Source: Prolixibacteraceae bacterium
Lineage (GTDB): Bacteria; Bacteroidota; Bacteroidia; Bacteroidales; Prolixibacteraceae
DNA: 18,502 bases
Reading direction: 5' to 3'
Assembly: GCA_023228025.1 (NCBI GenBank)
Contig: JALOCD010000090.1
Location: 1 to 18,502 of the forward strand
Part shown: positions 1 to 7,735 of the stretch, piece after piece
How the letters are laid out: each line of letters begins with the position of its first letter
Position numbering within the stretch: the first letter of the stretch is position 1
Notes under the pieces: generated by a model
Databases searched by the model: none
The model's input: only the letters and a program-made list of their open reading frames with translations
Told to the model about the DNA's origin: nothing
Translations under genes and position numbers: made by a program

Positions 1-90
1 CCTTTCAACCACTCGCCCCCTCACCCCCTCGCCCTCTCTCCCCGTCGTTTCTTCCTCCTCATCGACCCCTTCGCCCCCTTCGACCCCTTC
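1..90 (+). repeat. Pyrimidine-rich low-complexity tract inside the DUF4838 frame
   Basis: Irregular repetition of CCCCTCGCCC, CCCCTTCGCC and CCCCTTCGAC-like units, almost free of purine runs on the plus strand. It is read through by the DUF4838 frame as Thr/Pro/Ser-rich sequence. It resembles the pyrimidine-rich arrays that precede start codons elsewhere in this window. Confidence 0.6.
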
Positions 91-1612
91 GACAGGCTCA
101 GGGACCGGAGCTACTTCTGATAAAGTAAATAGCGCTTCGACAGGCTCAGCGAGCAACGATGCTTCCACCGAAGAATCCTTCCACTACTACAACTCCGGCC
201 CCAATATCTTCATCACCGGGGGCCAGCAGCGTGGCGTCATGTACGGGGTATTCGATTTCCTGGAAAGGGAGTTGGGCTGCCGTTGGTATACCCCTACCGT
301 GAATGTGATTCCCAAAAGGGAGGAAATGAAATTTGTCTGGTTTGACCGTGCCGAAAAACCGGGCATCCGGGTGCGGAATGATTTCTATTTTGAGGCTTTT
401 GATCCCATCTGGGCCACCCGCAACAAGATGAACGGGGCCATGGGCTACCGCGAACAACCCGGCGGCATCGAGAGCTACTGGGCGGTTCATACTTTTTATC
501 CTTTGATGCCTCCTGCAGAATTCTACAAGAAACATCCCGAATATTACAGTTTGATCGATGGCAAACGGATCTTTGAACGTGCGCAACTTTGCCTGACCAA
601 TCCGGATGTGCTGCGAATTATCACAGACCGGATCAAAAAACGGATGAGTGAAAGTCCGGAATACCTGATTTACGATGTCTCCCAAAACGACTGGCACAAT
701 CCTTGCCAATGCGACAAATGCCAGGCCATCGTCAAAGCCAAGGGGGGCGAATCCGGACTGATCATCTGGTTTGTCAATCAGGTTGCAGAAGCTGTTGAGA
801 AGGAGTTTCCTGATAAGTTTATCGGCACACTGGCCTACCAGTACACCCGAACCCCGCCAAAAGAGATCAAGCCAAGGCACAATGTCGTGGTGCGACTGTG
901 CAGCATCGAATGTTGTTTCGCGCACGATTTCAAATCCTGTCCCGAAAACAAATCCTTTCTGGAAGACCTGAAAGGATGGTCTGCCATTGCACCCCACATG
1001 TACATCTGGGATTACGTAGTCAATTTCAATCATTATGTGATGCCCTACCCCAACTTCAGGGTACTGCAATCCAACATACAGTCGTTCAGGGACAACAATG
1101 CCATTGGCATCATGGAGCAGGCTTCTTACCAAAGCCGCGGGGGCGAATTTTCAGAACTTCGTGCCTACCTTATTTCCAAATTATTGTGGGATCCCGAATG
1201 CAACACCGAAGCAGTTATCAATGACTTCATGTACGGTTATTACGGTCGGGCCGGAAAGTTCATCAGGCAATATTTCGATCTGTTGCACAACCGTATTACG
1301 CCGGATACCCATATCCACCTTGGATTGACGCCGGGGGACGCAATTTTTTCCGATGATTTTGTACAACAGGCGTGCGATCTTTTCCATGAAGCGGTTAAAG
1401 TAGCCGACAATGATGAAATCGTTGGCCGGGTCGAGATGTGTTCACTTCCTGTCCTCTACCTCAAATGCAAACGTACCCCCGCCATTGCCCGTCAGGATGG
1501 CACCTATGAGAATTTCTGCCGTATTGCAAAACGCGAAAATGTCACCCATTACTCCGAATCGGGCGAGGTGGAGAGAAAGGCGTTTCACAGTTCGGTAGAA
1601 AATGGAAGATGA
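2..1612 (+). CDS. DUF4838 domain protein, 5' partial
   Basis: The frame is open from base 2 with no stop, so the gene begins upstream and 536 codons lie here. From about nt 200 it reads as a DUF4838 protein: NIFITGGQQRGVMYGVFDFL, then LGCRWYTP, a pattern of this Bacteroidota family. A Cys cluster follows (NPCQCDKCQ, Cys codons at 704, 710, 719). DUF4838 proteins occur in glycan-utilisation loci and resemble alpha-glucuronidase-type hydrolases; the substrate is unknown. The first internal ATG (239) cannot be the start because it lies inside the conserved stretch. Codons before about 165 are encoded by pyrimidine-rich low-complexity DNA and two palindrome-like repeats read in frame, giving Pro/Ser/Thr/Gly-rich sequence. 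The last codons and the TGA lie in a GA-rich array. The family call is fairly secure, the activity is not. Confidence 0.82.
   Translation, partial: LSTTRPLTPSPSLPVVSSSSSTPSPPSTPSTGSGTGATSDKVNSASTGSASNDASTEESFHYYNSGPNIFITGGQQRGVMYGVFDFLERELGCRWYTPTVNVIPKREEMKFVWFDRAEKPGIRVRNDFYFEAFDPIWATRNKMNGAMGYREQPGGIESYWAVHTFYPLMPPAEFYKKHPEYYSLIDGKRIFERAQLCLTNPDVLRIITDRIKKRMSESPEYLIYDVSQNDWHNPCQCDKCQAIVKAKGGESGLIIWFVNQVAEAVEKEFPDKFIGTLAYQYTRTPPKEIKPRHNVVVRLCSIECCFAHDFKSCPENKSFLEDLKGWSAIAPHMYIWDYVVNFNHYVMPYPNFRVLQSNIQSFRDNNAIGIMEQASYQSRGGEFSELRAYLISKLLWDPECNTEAVINDFMYGYYGRAGKFIRQYFDLLHNRITPDTHIHLGLTPGDAIFSDDFVQQACDLFHEAVKVADNDEIVGRVEMCSLPVLYLKCKRTPAIARQDGTYENFCRIAKRENVTHYSESGEVERKAFHSSVENGR
86..108 (+). repeat. 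REP-like short repeat, in-frame copy 1
   Basis: Contains CTTCGACAGGCTCAGGGACC, a short GC-rich interspersed repeat. Related copies lie at 134-154 and 13454-13476 (same orientation) and at 15798-15964 (inverted, as CCCTGAGCGnAGnCGAAGGG). Here it is translated as PSTGSGTG within the DUF4838 protein. Confidence 0.7.
134..154 (+). repeat. REP-like short repeat, in-frame copy 2
   Basis: GCTTCGACAGGCTCAGCGAG: same core as the copy at 86-108 with a different 3' end. It is separated from that copy by about 25 nt of ordinary-looking sequence and is read in frame as ASTGSAS. Confidence 0.65.
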
Positions 1613-1803
1613 GAAAATGAGAAGATGGGAAAATGTGAGAGATTTGTGTTTAGAATAAAGAATTCGAATGATTTTTTCAAATCATTTTAATAACTTTAGA
1701 GCTAATCAATATTTAAAATTCTCATTTTCTCATCTTCTCATTTTCTCATTTTCTCATCTTCTCATTTTCTCATCTTCTCATTTTCTCATCTTCTCATCTT
1801 CTA
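1597..1803. repeat. Paired inverted octamer arrays between DUF4838 and aldose epimerase
   Basis: The left arm (about 1597-1641) repeats GAAAATGA/GAAGATGG units and contains the stop codon of the upstream gene. The right arm (1719-1802) is about ten copies of an octamer, C/T-TTCTCAT, complementary to the left arm, ending 8 nt before the epimerase ATG. The core between is AT-rich and holds a small hairpin (AATGATTT 1667-1674, AAATCATT 1679-1686). Transcribed, the arms could pair into a long stem. No gene is seen here. Confidence 0.75.
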
Positions 1804-1810
1804 ATTAAAA

Positions 1811-2689
1811 ATGCTACACTACGCTAAAAACTCAAAACTCGAAATTGCTGTCCGCCAGCCGGGGGCTGAACTCTTCTCCATCAAATCATTGAAAACCGGC
1901 CTCGAATACATGTGGGGGAGCGATCCTTCGGTATGGAACAGTTCGGCGCCCATCCTGTTCCCAATTGTTGGCGGATTAAAAGAGAACTCCTACCTCTGGA
2001 ACGGCGTGAAATATGAACTCAAAAAACATGGATTTATCCGCGAAAACCCTGATCTTCAACTAACAGGAATTACCGCAGATTCACTGACTTTCGGAATAAC
2101 CTCCAACAAGGAAACCCTTAAGATTTATCCATTTGAATTCGGGTTTACCATCAAATTTGCCTTGGAAGATACAAAAATCAGGGTTATTCATCATGTTACC
2201 AATACCGGCAAATCGCCGCTCTTCTTCTCGTTGGGTGGTCACCCGGGATTCAAATGCCCGAGGCACGAAAATGAAAAATATGAGGATTACTACCTCGAAT
2301 TTGAGACCAATGAAAATTCATCCACTTGGTTACTCTTCGATGACGGGACGATTTCTGACAAAACAGCTCCTGTTTTCCACAACTCGAATGTTATTCCACT
2401 CACACACGAGCTATTCAGCAAAGACGCGCTCATTTTCAAAGATCTGAAATCCAAAAAAATAACGCTCCGCAGCAAAAAATCAGATGAAGCCCTATCCGTT
2501 TCATACGATGACTTCCCCTACATGGGCATCTGGGCCAAGACCAATGGCGACTTTGTCTGCATCGAACCCTGGCTGGGCATCGCCGACAAATGGGATACCG
2601 ATCAGCGGTTCGAGAACAAGGAGGGAGTGCTGCAACTGGAGGAAGGCGCGGTGTTTGAAGCGGAGTATGTTGTGGAGATACACGAATGA
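1811..2689 (+). CDS. Aldose 1-epimerase family protein (LacX-like)
   Basis: This 292-residue protein belongs to the aldose 1-epimerase/galactose mutarotase superfamily, LacX-like branch. It lacks a signal peptide, so it is probably cytosolic and interconverts anomers of a sugar released from glycan breakdown. Family features visible are KHGFIRE with His73, LGGHPGF with His144 (the general acid in the family) and CIEPWLGIAD with Glu252 (the family's catalytic base), all in the expected order. The beta-sandwich-like hydrophobic alternation and the length fit the family. The ATG at 1811 follows an A-rich leader (AATTAAAA) directly after an octamer array, and no upstream in-frame start is plausible. 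The TGA falls at the start of the array shared with the convergent oxidoreductase. Which sugar is used cannot be told from sequence. Confidence 0.88.
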   Translation: MLHYAKNSKLEIAVRQPGAELFSIKSLKTGLEYMWGSDPSVWNSSAPILFPIVGGLKENSYLWNGVKYELKKHGFIRENPDLQLTGITADSLTFGITSNKETLKIYPFEFGFTIKFALEDTKIRVIHHVTNTGKSPLFFSLGGHPGFKCPRHENEKYEDYYLEFETNENSSTWLLFDDGTISDKTAPVFHNSNVIPLTHELFSKDALIFKDLKSKKITLRSKKSDEALSVSYDDFPYMGIWAKTNGDFVCIEPWLGIADKWDTDQRFENKEGVLQLEEGAVFEAEYVVEIHE

Positions 2690-2855
2690 CGTGAAAAGAC
2701 TTGGACGAAGGGGACGACTAGGATGACTAGGACGAGTCAGTCTGAGCTTCGACCCTTTTACAAGTTCATGGACCGGTTCACCGTTTCACAGTTTCCCTGC
2801 TTCAACGTTGGGATCCTCCCTTCGTCCTAGTCTTCCTAGTCGTCCTAGTCTTTAC
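2690..2855. repeat. Inverted CCTAGTCGT-type arrays between convergent genes
   Basis: The left arm (about 2694-2735) repeats GACGACTAGGATGACTAGG-like units and begins immediately after the epimerase stop. The right arm (about 2816-2853) repeats the complement and runs into the stop of the minus-strand oxidoreductase. The core (about 2740-2812) contains a decayed REP-like repeat (CTTCGACCC at 2748, ending GGACCGG near 2775). The layout would give a hairpin in both transcripts, so a bidirectional terminator or 3'-end stabiliser is plausible. No T-tract typical of an intrinsic terminator is present. Confidence 0.7.
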
Positions 2856-4252
2856 TTCCTCGCCAACTTAAGCGCTTCCGTCGTTGTATAATACTTCACA
2901 ATCATATTCGGCACCTCCCATTCGGGCAGATTCCCGGCTTTGAGATATTCGAGGTATTGCTCGGTTACCTGGCTGAAATGGGCCTCATGACCGACTTTGT
3001 ACACTGCCGGAATATTCACCTTCCAGGTCAGTTCGTCTACCTTCTCAAGGGTCATACCCGGATGGGCGCTGTTTTTCACCACTGCACCTTCCAGGGCAGC
3101 TGCAAACTCAGGGAGTGCTGTACCCGGATTGGCATGGACATAAAGGGTTGGCAGGTATTTTTCGGCCTCGCCTTGTTTGATCTCAACGGATGCCTTGGTG
3201 CCGCGTAGGATGGAATAATGGGTATCGCCCGAACCTTCGGGTGCTTTGTATTGCCATTCGGCTGTGACTTTGGCATGAATTCCCTTGATTTTATAAAGCA
3301 TCTCCCCATTGGCATATTCATCCAGTTTTCCGTCTTTTACAAATTTGGAGAGGTTATCGGGAAATGCATCAAGTTTGGTGACGGCCTTAAACTCATCCAA
3401 AGTCAGGACCGTTGGATAGTGCCTGGCCTGAAGCATCTCGATATCTGATTTTTGCAGGATCACTCCGGGAAAACAGCCCCACTGGACCAAATCGACCAGG
3501 TGGGTGGATACATCGACCATTCCTTCGCCTTGCTGGTCCACATCGAAAAACCAACCCGGACGAACGAGGGCGGAACCTGAGACACTTTTGTAAAAGAAGT
3601 GCACACTGACTATTTCGACCGCAGGATGCTCAGGGGTACCAGGTTGCAGGGAGCCAAAAATTGCCGGCACCTGTGAGATCTCCTTCTGCACCATGGAGGT
3701 AATTTCGTGCCGCTCGGTCATGATATCATATAAAATCACACCCTTTTCAGCAGCAATTTTAAAAGACTCTTCCAGCAATGGGAAATTTTCCGGCGTAATG
3801 ACCATTGGCTTATCAGCAAGTACATTCAACCCGGCCTCTACCGATTTTTTGATGTATTCCGTTTTGATACGGTTGTTGCCGGAAAGTACCACCACATTGC
3901 CCTGTTTCTCAGACAACATCTTCTGGAAGTAATCCGATCCCGTATAAATTACCTCATTCCATGCAGTTGGCTCTTCCTTCCTCGTGTTGTACCCTTCTAT
4001 TCTACTGAGATGTTGCTTAAGGTCAGTACCCTCAGGAGCGTAGACCCGAACATCAGGATTCACCTGTTCATACATCTTCTTCTGTACCAAGGCTGCATGA
4101 AAGTGACCGGGATCGAGGGTAATCAAACACACTTCTCCCTTTGCTCCGGTAAATTTATTAGAACCTGCCGGTTGAACATTTTTCTTCACATTGCCGCAAG
4201 ATGTAAGCAATGCCAACAATACCAAGCCCATCTGAATTGTTTTGGTTGTCAT
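2852..4252 (-). CDS. Gfo/Idh/MocA-type oxidoreductase, lipoprotein
   Basis: This 466-residue protein has a Sec-type lipoprotein leader: MTTK, hydrophobic VLLALLTSC, predicted lipidated Cys19. It should be anchored on the periplasmic side of a membrane. It next shows ITLDPGHFHAALVQ (about 44-57), which I associate with a Bacteroidota oxidoreductase family having a special C-terminal domain. VVVLSGNN and LNVLADKPM (K148) match the Gfo/Idh/MocA nucleotide-binding fold and its E/D-K-P motif. Sugar alcohol oxidation or reduction with NAD(P) is the family reaction; the substrate is unknown. The ATG is preceded by an A-rich leader (ACAAAAGA). The stop touches an inverted array shared with the convergent epimerase. 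Its 5' side (4253-4366) is AT-rich and must hold its promoter, but no convincing consensus was found. It fits a 3-keto-sugar pathway with the other oxidoreductase and the DUF1080 protein. Confidence 0.83.
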   Translation of the reverse strand: MTTKTIQMGLVLLALLTSCGNVKKNVQPAGSNKFTGAKGEVCLITLDPGHFHAALVQKKMYEQVNPDVRVYAPEGTDLKQHLSRIEGYNTRKEEPTAWNEVIYTGSDYFQKMLSEKQGNVVVLSGNNRIKTEYIKKSVEAGLNVLADKPMVITPENFPLLEESFKIAAEKGVILYDIMTERHEITSMVQKEISQVPAIFGSLQPGTPEHPAVEIVSVHFFYKSVSGSALVRPGWFFDVDQQGEGMVDVSTHLVDLVQWGCFPGVILQKSDIEMLQARHYPTVLTLDEFKAVTKLDAFPDNLSKFVKDGKLDEYANGEMLYKIKGIHAKVTAEWQYKAPEGSGDTHYSILRGTKASVEIKQGEAEKYLPTLYVHANPGTALPEFAAALEGAVVKNSAHPGMTLEKVDELTWKVNIPAVYKVGHEAHFSQVTEQYLEYLKAGNLPEWEVPNMIVKYYTTTEALKLARK

Positions 4253-4366
4253 TCTTTTGTTTTGAAAATTAATATTAGTTTTTATTTTTAAGTGACCAAA
4301 GTGAACTAAAGTTGAAAAAAGCTTTTATCCCTCAATCCAATTTCACCATTCATCGTATAAATCAAT

Positions 4367-4624
4367 GATTATATAAATCTTATTTCCAGTTTTTTAATCT
4401 TAGTAGAATCATTCATTTGATTGAACCTTTAATCTTATTATCTTATTCTCAGATAATCATAAAATAAGATAATAAGATCCACAACTCCACATATTCACTA
4501 TTCTACTAAGATTAGTTTTAAGAATAAGATTTATATAATCCTTACTGGATCAATTTCATCAAACGTATACTAGTGCATCAAAATATCCCTACCGTTCGTG
4601 CAATTCGTAACAATTAGTGAAATC
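4367..4624 (+). mobile_element. Nested-palindrome element, copy A (MITE-like)
   Basis: Palindromic part 4367-4540. Outer arm GATTATATAAATCTTATT pairs with AATAAGATTTATATAATC. Middle arm AATCTTAGTAGAA pairs with TTCTACTAAGATT. Inner arm ATCTTATTATCTTATT pairs with AATAAGATAATAAGAT. Between middle and inner arms lie unpaired spacers of about 22 nt, different in sequence from the spacers of the other copies. A one-sided tail (4541-4624), holding CCGTTCGTG near 4592 and CAATTAGTGAAATC at its end, aligns with the tails of the other copies. No ORF inside. This fills the 378-nt gap between the methyltransferase and the oxidoreductase. Confidence 0.8.
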
Positions 4625-4630
4625 TTCCCG

Positions 4631-5113
4631 TTAGAAAAGCTCCTGCCGCTTCGTATGTTGCGCTTCATGCAACAACAACCACTTTTTTCGGTTCAATCCG
4701 CCGGCATAGCCAACCATCTTCCCGTCACTGCCAATGATCCGGTGACAGGGTACAATGATGGCCAATGGATTTTTCCCATTGGCGGTGCCAACTGCACGTG
4801 TATTTAAGGCAGAACCAAGGCTGACGGCCACTTCGCGGTAGCTTTTGGTGCTTCCATATGGCACTTTGAGCAATTGTTGCCATACCTGTTTCTGGAATCC
4901 GGAACCATCCGGATCAATTTCCAGATCAAATATGAACCTTGTGCCCGCAAAATATTCATTTAACTGGTGAACTGTCCTCAACAATATTTCAGGCAGTCTA
5001 TCCGGTTCATCTACCTGCTCACCACTGAAAGAGAGTGATTTCAAATGTGTATCGTTCGAAACAAGGACAATTCGGCCTACCGGACTATCCATACTCGTAT
5101 AATAGCTTCTCAT
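4631..5113 (-). CDS. ogt: Methylated-DNA--protein-cysteine S-methyltransferase
   Basis: This 160-residue protein repairs O6-alkylguanine by transferring the alkyl group to its own cysteine. The active-site motif is intact: VPCHRIIG with Cys123, preceded by ANGKNPLAII. The helix-turn-helix region is recognisable (FQKQVWQQLLKVPYGSTKSY, about 73-92), and the variable N-terminal domain is short, as in the Ogt/MGMT form without an AdaA domain. Its ATG overlaps the stop of the upstream TIM-barrel gene by four bases (ATGA), implying translational coupling in one minus-strand transcript. The pairing of a DNA repair gene with a sugar isomerase has no obvious metabolic logic. The stop is followed within a few bases by the tail of palindrome element copy A. 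Confidence 0.93.
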   Translation of the reverse strand: MRSYYTSMDSPVGRIVLVSNDTHLKSLSFSGEQVDEPDRLPEILLRTVHQLNEYFAGTRFIFDLEIDPDGSGFQKQVWQQLLKVPYGSTKSYREVAVSLGSALNTRAVGTANGKNPLAIIVPCHRIIGSDGKMVGYAGGLNRKKWLLLHEAQHTKRQELF

Positions 5114-6012
5114 TTCGGAAGATTAAGAATATTTGTCAGACGATGGCACAGTTCTTTTAAACCCTGAGGGTTATCCCCTCCTGGTTGTTCGATGGTTGCC
5201 CAACCCTGGTAACCAATTTCATCCAAAGCTTTGACGATGGCCTGCCAATTGTTGTCGCCCTCCTGCAAAGCCACGTCAAATCCGGCCCATTTGCCCTGTT
5301 TGTCCGCAATCTTACGGCTAAACTCTTTAATGTGTAGTCTGGCGATTCTCTTTCCAAGAATTCTGATCCAATGCTCCGGCCATCCGATGACCAGCACATT
5401 TCCGCAATCGAAATAGGATCTCACGTAAGGTGAGTTGAATTGGTCAACATAGCGGGCGGCCTCGAGCGGTGAAAGCAGAAAATTGTTCCATACATTTTCG
5501 ATGGCAATGGTCACACCAAGCTTCTCTGCCAAGGGAAGGACTTTTCGAATTTCAATAATGGACAGATCCCAGCATTGGTCGTAGCTTATCGTTTCTGTTA
5601 CCCTACCGGGAACCAGCAGGATGGTGTCTGCGCCGTAGGTTTTGGCATCTTCGAGGGTCACCTTAAGCGCCTCAACCCCCAGTGCCCGAACCTTAGGATC
5701 CGGATCGGACAATGAATACTTGCCGTGAAGGGAATCGCAAACAGATGGGATAATCATTCCGGTTTGTTTGGCAGCCTGGAGAACCTCCTCCCGATTGAGA
5801 TGGCTGTACACCTCAACACCATCGAAACCGGCTGCCTTGGCAGCTTGAAATTTTTCCATAATGGAGGTTCCAAACCCAATATTTCCCCACATGATCCCTC
5901 TCTTGATAGATCGCATCGGGCTCTTTTCAGGTTGGGCAATCCCTAAATAAGGGGCTGCCATCACTCCAAACGAGGCAGCAATTGTGTTTCTGGTAAATTC
6001 TCTGCGTTTCAT
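5110..6012 (-). CDS. Tat-exported sugar isomerase/epimerase-like TIM-barrel protein
   Basis: This 300-residue protein belongs to the xylose isomerase-like TIM-barrel (AP endonuclease 2) family. The N-terminus MKRREFTRNT with a following hydrophobic stretch and GIAQPEK is a twin-arginine-type leader, so it is probably exported folded. Metal-site candidates appear in family order: Glu172 in AIENVWN, Asp202 in YFDCGN, His227 in RLHIKEF and Glu275 in ATIEQPGG. The family isomerises, epimerises or hydrates sugars and cyclitols. Together with two Gfo/Idh/MocA proteins and a DUF1080 protein it suggests 3-keto-sugar processing. The start at 6012 is the only ATG placing the RR motif at the N-terminus. 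Its 361-nt upstream gap holds a palindrome-element fragment and a polypyrimidine array. The stop overlaps ogt by four bases. Confidence 0.87.
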   Translation of the reverse strand: MKRREFTRNTIAASFGVMAAPYLGIAQPEKSPMRSIKRGIMWGNIGFGTSIMEKFQAAKAAGFDGVEVYSHLNREEVLQAAKQTGMIIPSVCDSLHGKYSLSDPDPKVRALGVEALKVTLEDAKTYGADTILLVPGRVTETISYDQCWDLSIIEIRKVLPLAEKLGVTIAIENVWNNFLLSPLEAARYVDQFNSPYVRSYFDCGNVLVIGWPEHWIRILGKRIARLHIKEFSRKIADKQGKWAGFDVALQEGDNNWQAIVKALDEIGYQGWATIEQPGGDNPQGLKELCHRLTNILNLPK

Positions 6013-6182
6013 GCGCTAAAGGTTTAAAAAATATAAATTGTTTGAAAAGTTTGAAGGGTTTTAGAAAGTTCAGTATCCCTGGAAATTGCTCCCCAATTCA
6101 ATATTATGCTCCTTCCGTCCGATGTGGAGTGTGTCTCTATTTTAAACATTCGTATGCGGACGGTTATAGGCGAAATCGGCTG

Positions 6183-6224
6183 TTTCTACTAAGATTGCTT
6201 CTGAAAAATAAGGTTTATATTATC
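6183..6224 (+). repeat. Right-end fragment of the nested-palindrome element (copy E)
   Basis: TTTCTACTAAGATT (6183-6196), then a 10-nt gap, then AAATAAGGTTTATATTATC: the middle and outer right arms of the element family. The inner arms, spacers and left half are missing, so this is a decayed or truncated copy. The rest of 6013-6182 shows no other feature. Confidence 0.7.
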
Positions 6225-6242
6225 TTGATATTCAATAATCTT

Positions 6243-6372
6243 ATTCTCTCCGTTTCTTTTCTTCTCCGTTTCCCCGTTTCGTTTCCTCATTTTCTCAACT
6301 TCTCAGTGCCCATCTTCAACGCTTCCCCGCTTCATTGAAGAGTTCTCCCACTCTCCCCTTCACCCATTCATT
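6243..6372. repeat. Polypyrimidine array after the Gfo/Idh/MocA gene
   Basis: Irregular repetition of TTCTCTCCG, TTTCCCCG and CTTCTCA-like units on the plus strand, that is, a purine-rich array on the coding strand starting a few bases after the stop of the minus-strand oxidoreductase. Only one arm is present; no complementary partner was seen in the same gap. Confidence 0.5.
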
Positions 6373-6373
6373 T

Positions 6374-7729
6374 TTAAGAGGGAACAGCCTCAATTCCAAT
6401 CACCGGAATCACCTCCGGAATATTTGGAACAGGTCCGAAGACATAGGTTTTCGGTCCCAGTGAAAGACCGGAGTTCATCATCTCATCCCAGGTAACATCC
6501 TTGCCGGTGTAGGCCGCGATTCTTCCCATCATGGTGATAAGGGTAGAATTGACTTGCGCCTCAGCATCGCTGAACTGTTTTCCCGTACGAATCGCGGTAA
6601 CCAGATTCACATGCTCCTGCACATAAGGATCTTTAACCTTCCAGGTCGGATCGGTATCCCCGTCTTTTGGGTATGGATATTTCCACATTACCGTACCATC
6701 CGGATGAAAAAGCGTACCGTTGCAATCGGCATATCCCTTGGTACCCACGATGATTTCGCGCTTCAGGTTGCTGCATCCGCTAACCTGGCGTGCGGCGCAA
6801 TGTGCCTCCATTCCGTTGTCGTAGATATATTCGACGCTGAAAAAATCATACTGGTCGCCTGAGACGCGCCGTTGGCGGCCACCCCAGCCCATGCATTTCA
6901 CTGGATTCTTTCCGATATGCCAGTTCATTACATCTACCTCGTGGATAAACTGTTCGACGATGTGGTCGCCCGAAAGCCAACAGAAATTCACCCAGTTGCG
7001 AAGCATGTACTCCATGTCGGTCCACTCAGGTCTTCTCTTTTTCACCCAAAGCGCACCGCCGTTCCGAACCACATGAGCGCTGACAATCTCACCAATCTCA
7101 CCGGCGGCAACCCTCCTGTGTGTCTCGACATAATCTTTTTGCACCCGACGAATCGTGCCGCTCACAATCGACAATCCCATCTGTTCAGCCTTTTTGGAGG
7201 AGACCAGAATGGATCGGGCGCCAACCGGATCGACTGCGCAAGGTTTCTCCATGAAGATATGCTTGCCTGCATTGACGGCTGCTTCGACATGTGCCGGTCT
7301 GAAATGGGGTGGTGTGCACAACAGGACAATGTCTATGCCGGCATCAAGCACCTTCTGGTAACTGTCGAATCCGACAAAACACTTTTCATCGGGCACCTCA
7401 ATGTTTCGCTGTTTTTTTAGCTGCGCCCTCGATTCGTTCATCTTATCCTGAAAGACGTCGCCAAGCGCTACAATTTGAAGGTTTGGTCCGGCATCGACAA
7501 AATTGATGGCGGCGCCGGTGCCCCTTCCACCACATCCGACCAGTCCGGCGCGTAAAACTTTGCCGTCCGGCGCTTGATCAAGCATCGTTGACGAGGCTGT
7601 TTCCTTGGCGGGTTTGTTTCCTGAGCCTGAACAGGAAAGCAGCAAATTTGTTGCCCCCAATGCCGCAACACTCCCCAATGCTGAGGTGGAGATAAAGTTG
7701 CGACGAGAAAAATCTGATTTTGGTTCCAT
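6374..7729 (-). CDS. Gfo/Idh/MocA family oxidoreductase with Tat-type leader
   Basis: This 451-residue protein starts with a twin-arginine leader (FSRRNFISTSA) and a hydrophobic stretch ending LLLSC, so it may be a Tat-exported lipoprotein with Cys33. The Rossmann motif is GLVGCGGRGTG (62-72), the family E-K-P motif is MEKPC with Lys162, and VEQFIHEVDVMNW (258-270) supplies the active-site His/Asp region. It should oxidise or reduce a sugar with a tightly held NAD(P), and Tat export would allow folding with the cofactor first, as known for Zymomonas glucose-fructose oxidoreductase. The start ATG lies just after the pyrimidine-rich arm of the four-helix-bundle cassette, so that cassette forms its 5' leader. 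It probably shares a transcript with the DUF1080 gene upstream. Confidence 0.9.
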   Translation of the reverse strand: MEPKSDFSRRNFISTSALGSVAALGATNLLLSCSGSGNKPAKETASSTMLDQAPDGKVLRAGLVGCGGRGTGAAINFVDAGPNLQIVALGDVFQDKMNESRAQLKKQRNIEVPDEKCFVGFDSYQKVLDAGIDIVLLCTPPHFRPAHVEAAVNAGKHIFMEKPCAVDPVGARSILVSSKKAEQMGLSIVSGTIRRVQKDYVETHRRVAAGEIGEIVSAHVVRNGGALWVKKRRPEWTDMEYMLRNWVNFCWLSGDHIVEQFIHEVDVMNWHIGKNPVKCMGWGGRQRRVSGDQYDFFSVEYIYDNGMEAHCAARQVSGCSNLKREIIVGTKGYADCNGTLFHPDGTVMWKYPYPKDGDTDPTWKVKDPYVQEHVNLVTAIRTGKQFSDAEAQVNSTLITMMGRIAAYTGKDVTWDEMMNSGLSLGPKTYVFGPVPNIPEVIPVIGIEAVPS

Positions 7730-7735
7730 GGTTAA

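Noticed and set aside
146..1132. Long open frame (328 codons) on the minus strand opposite the DUF4838 gene
   Set aside because: It is antisense to conserved protein sequence, matches no family I recognise and has a shadow-frame composition.
1719..1802. Octamer array as a CRISPR
   Set aside because: Units are 8 nt and contiguous with no spacers; the same holds for the other arrays.
6374..7729. GH109-type glycosidase reading of the Tat-exported Gfo/Idh/MocA protein
   Set aside because: The N-terminal fold is shared, but the GH109 motifs I would expect around the active-site histidines are not evident; it is kept as a generic oxidoreductase.
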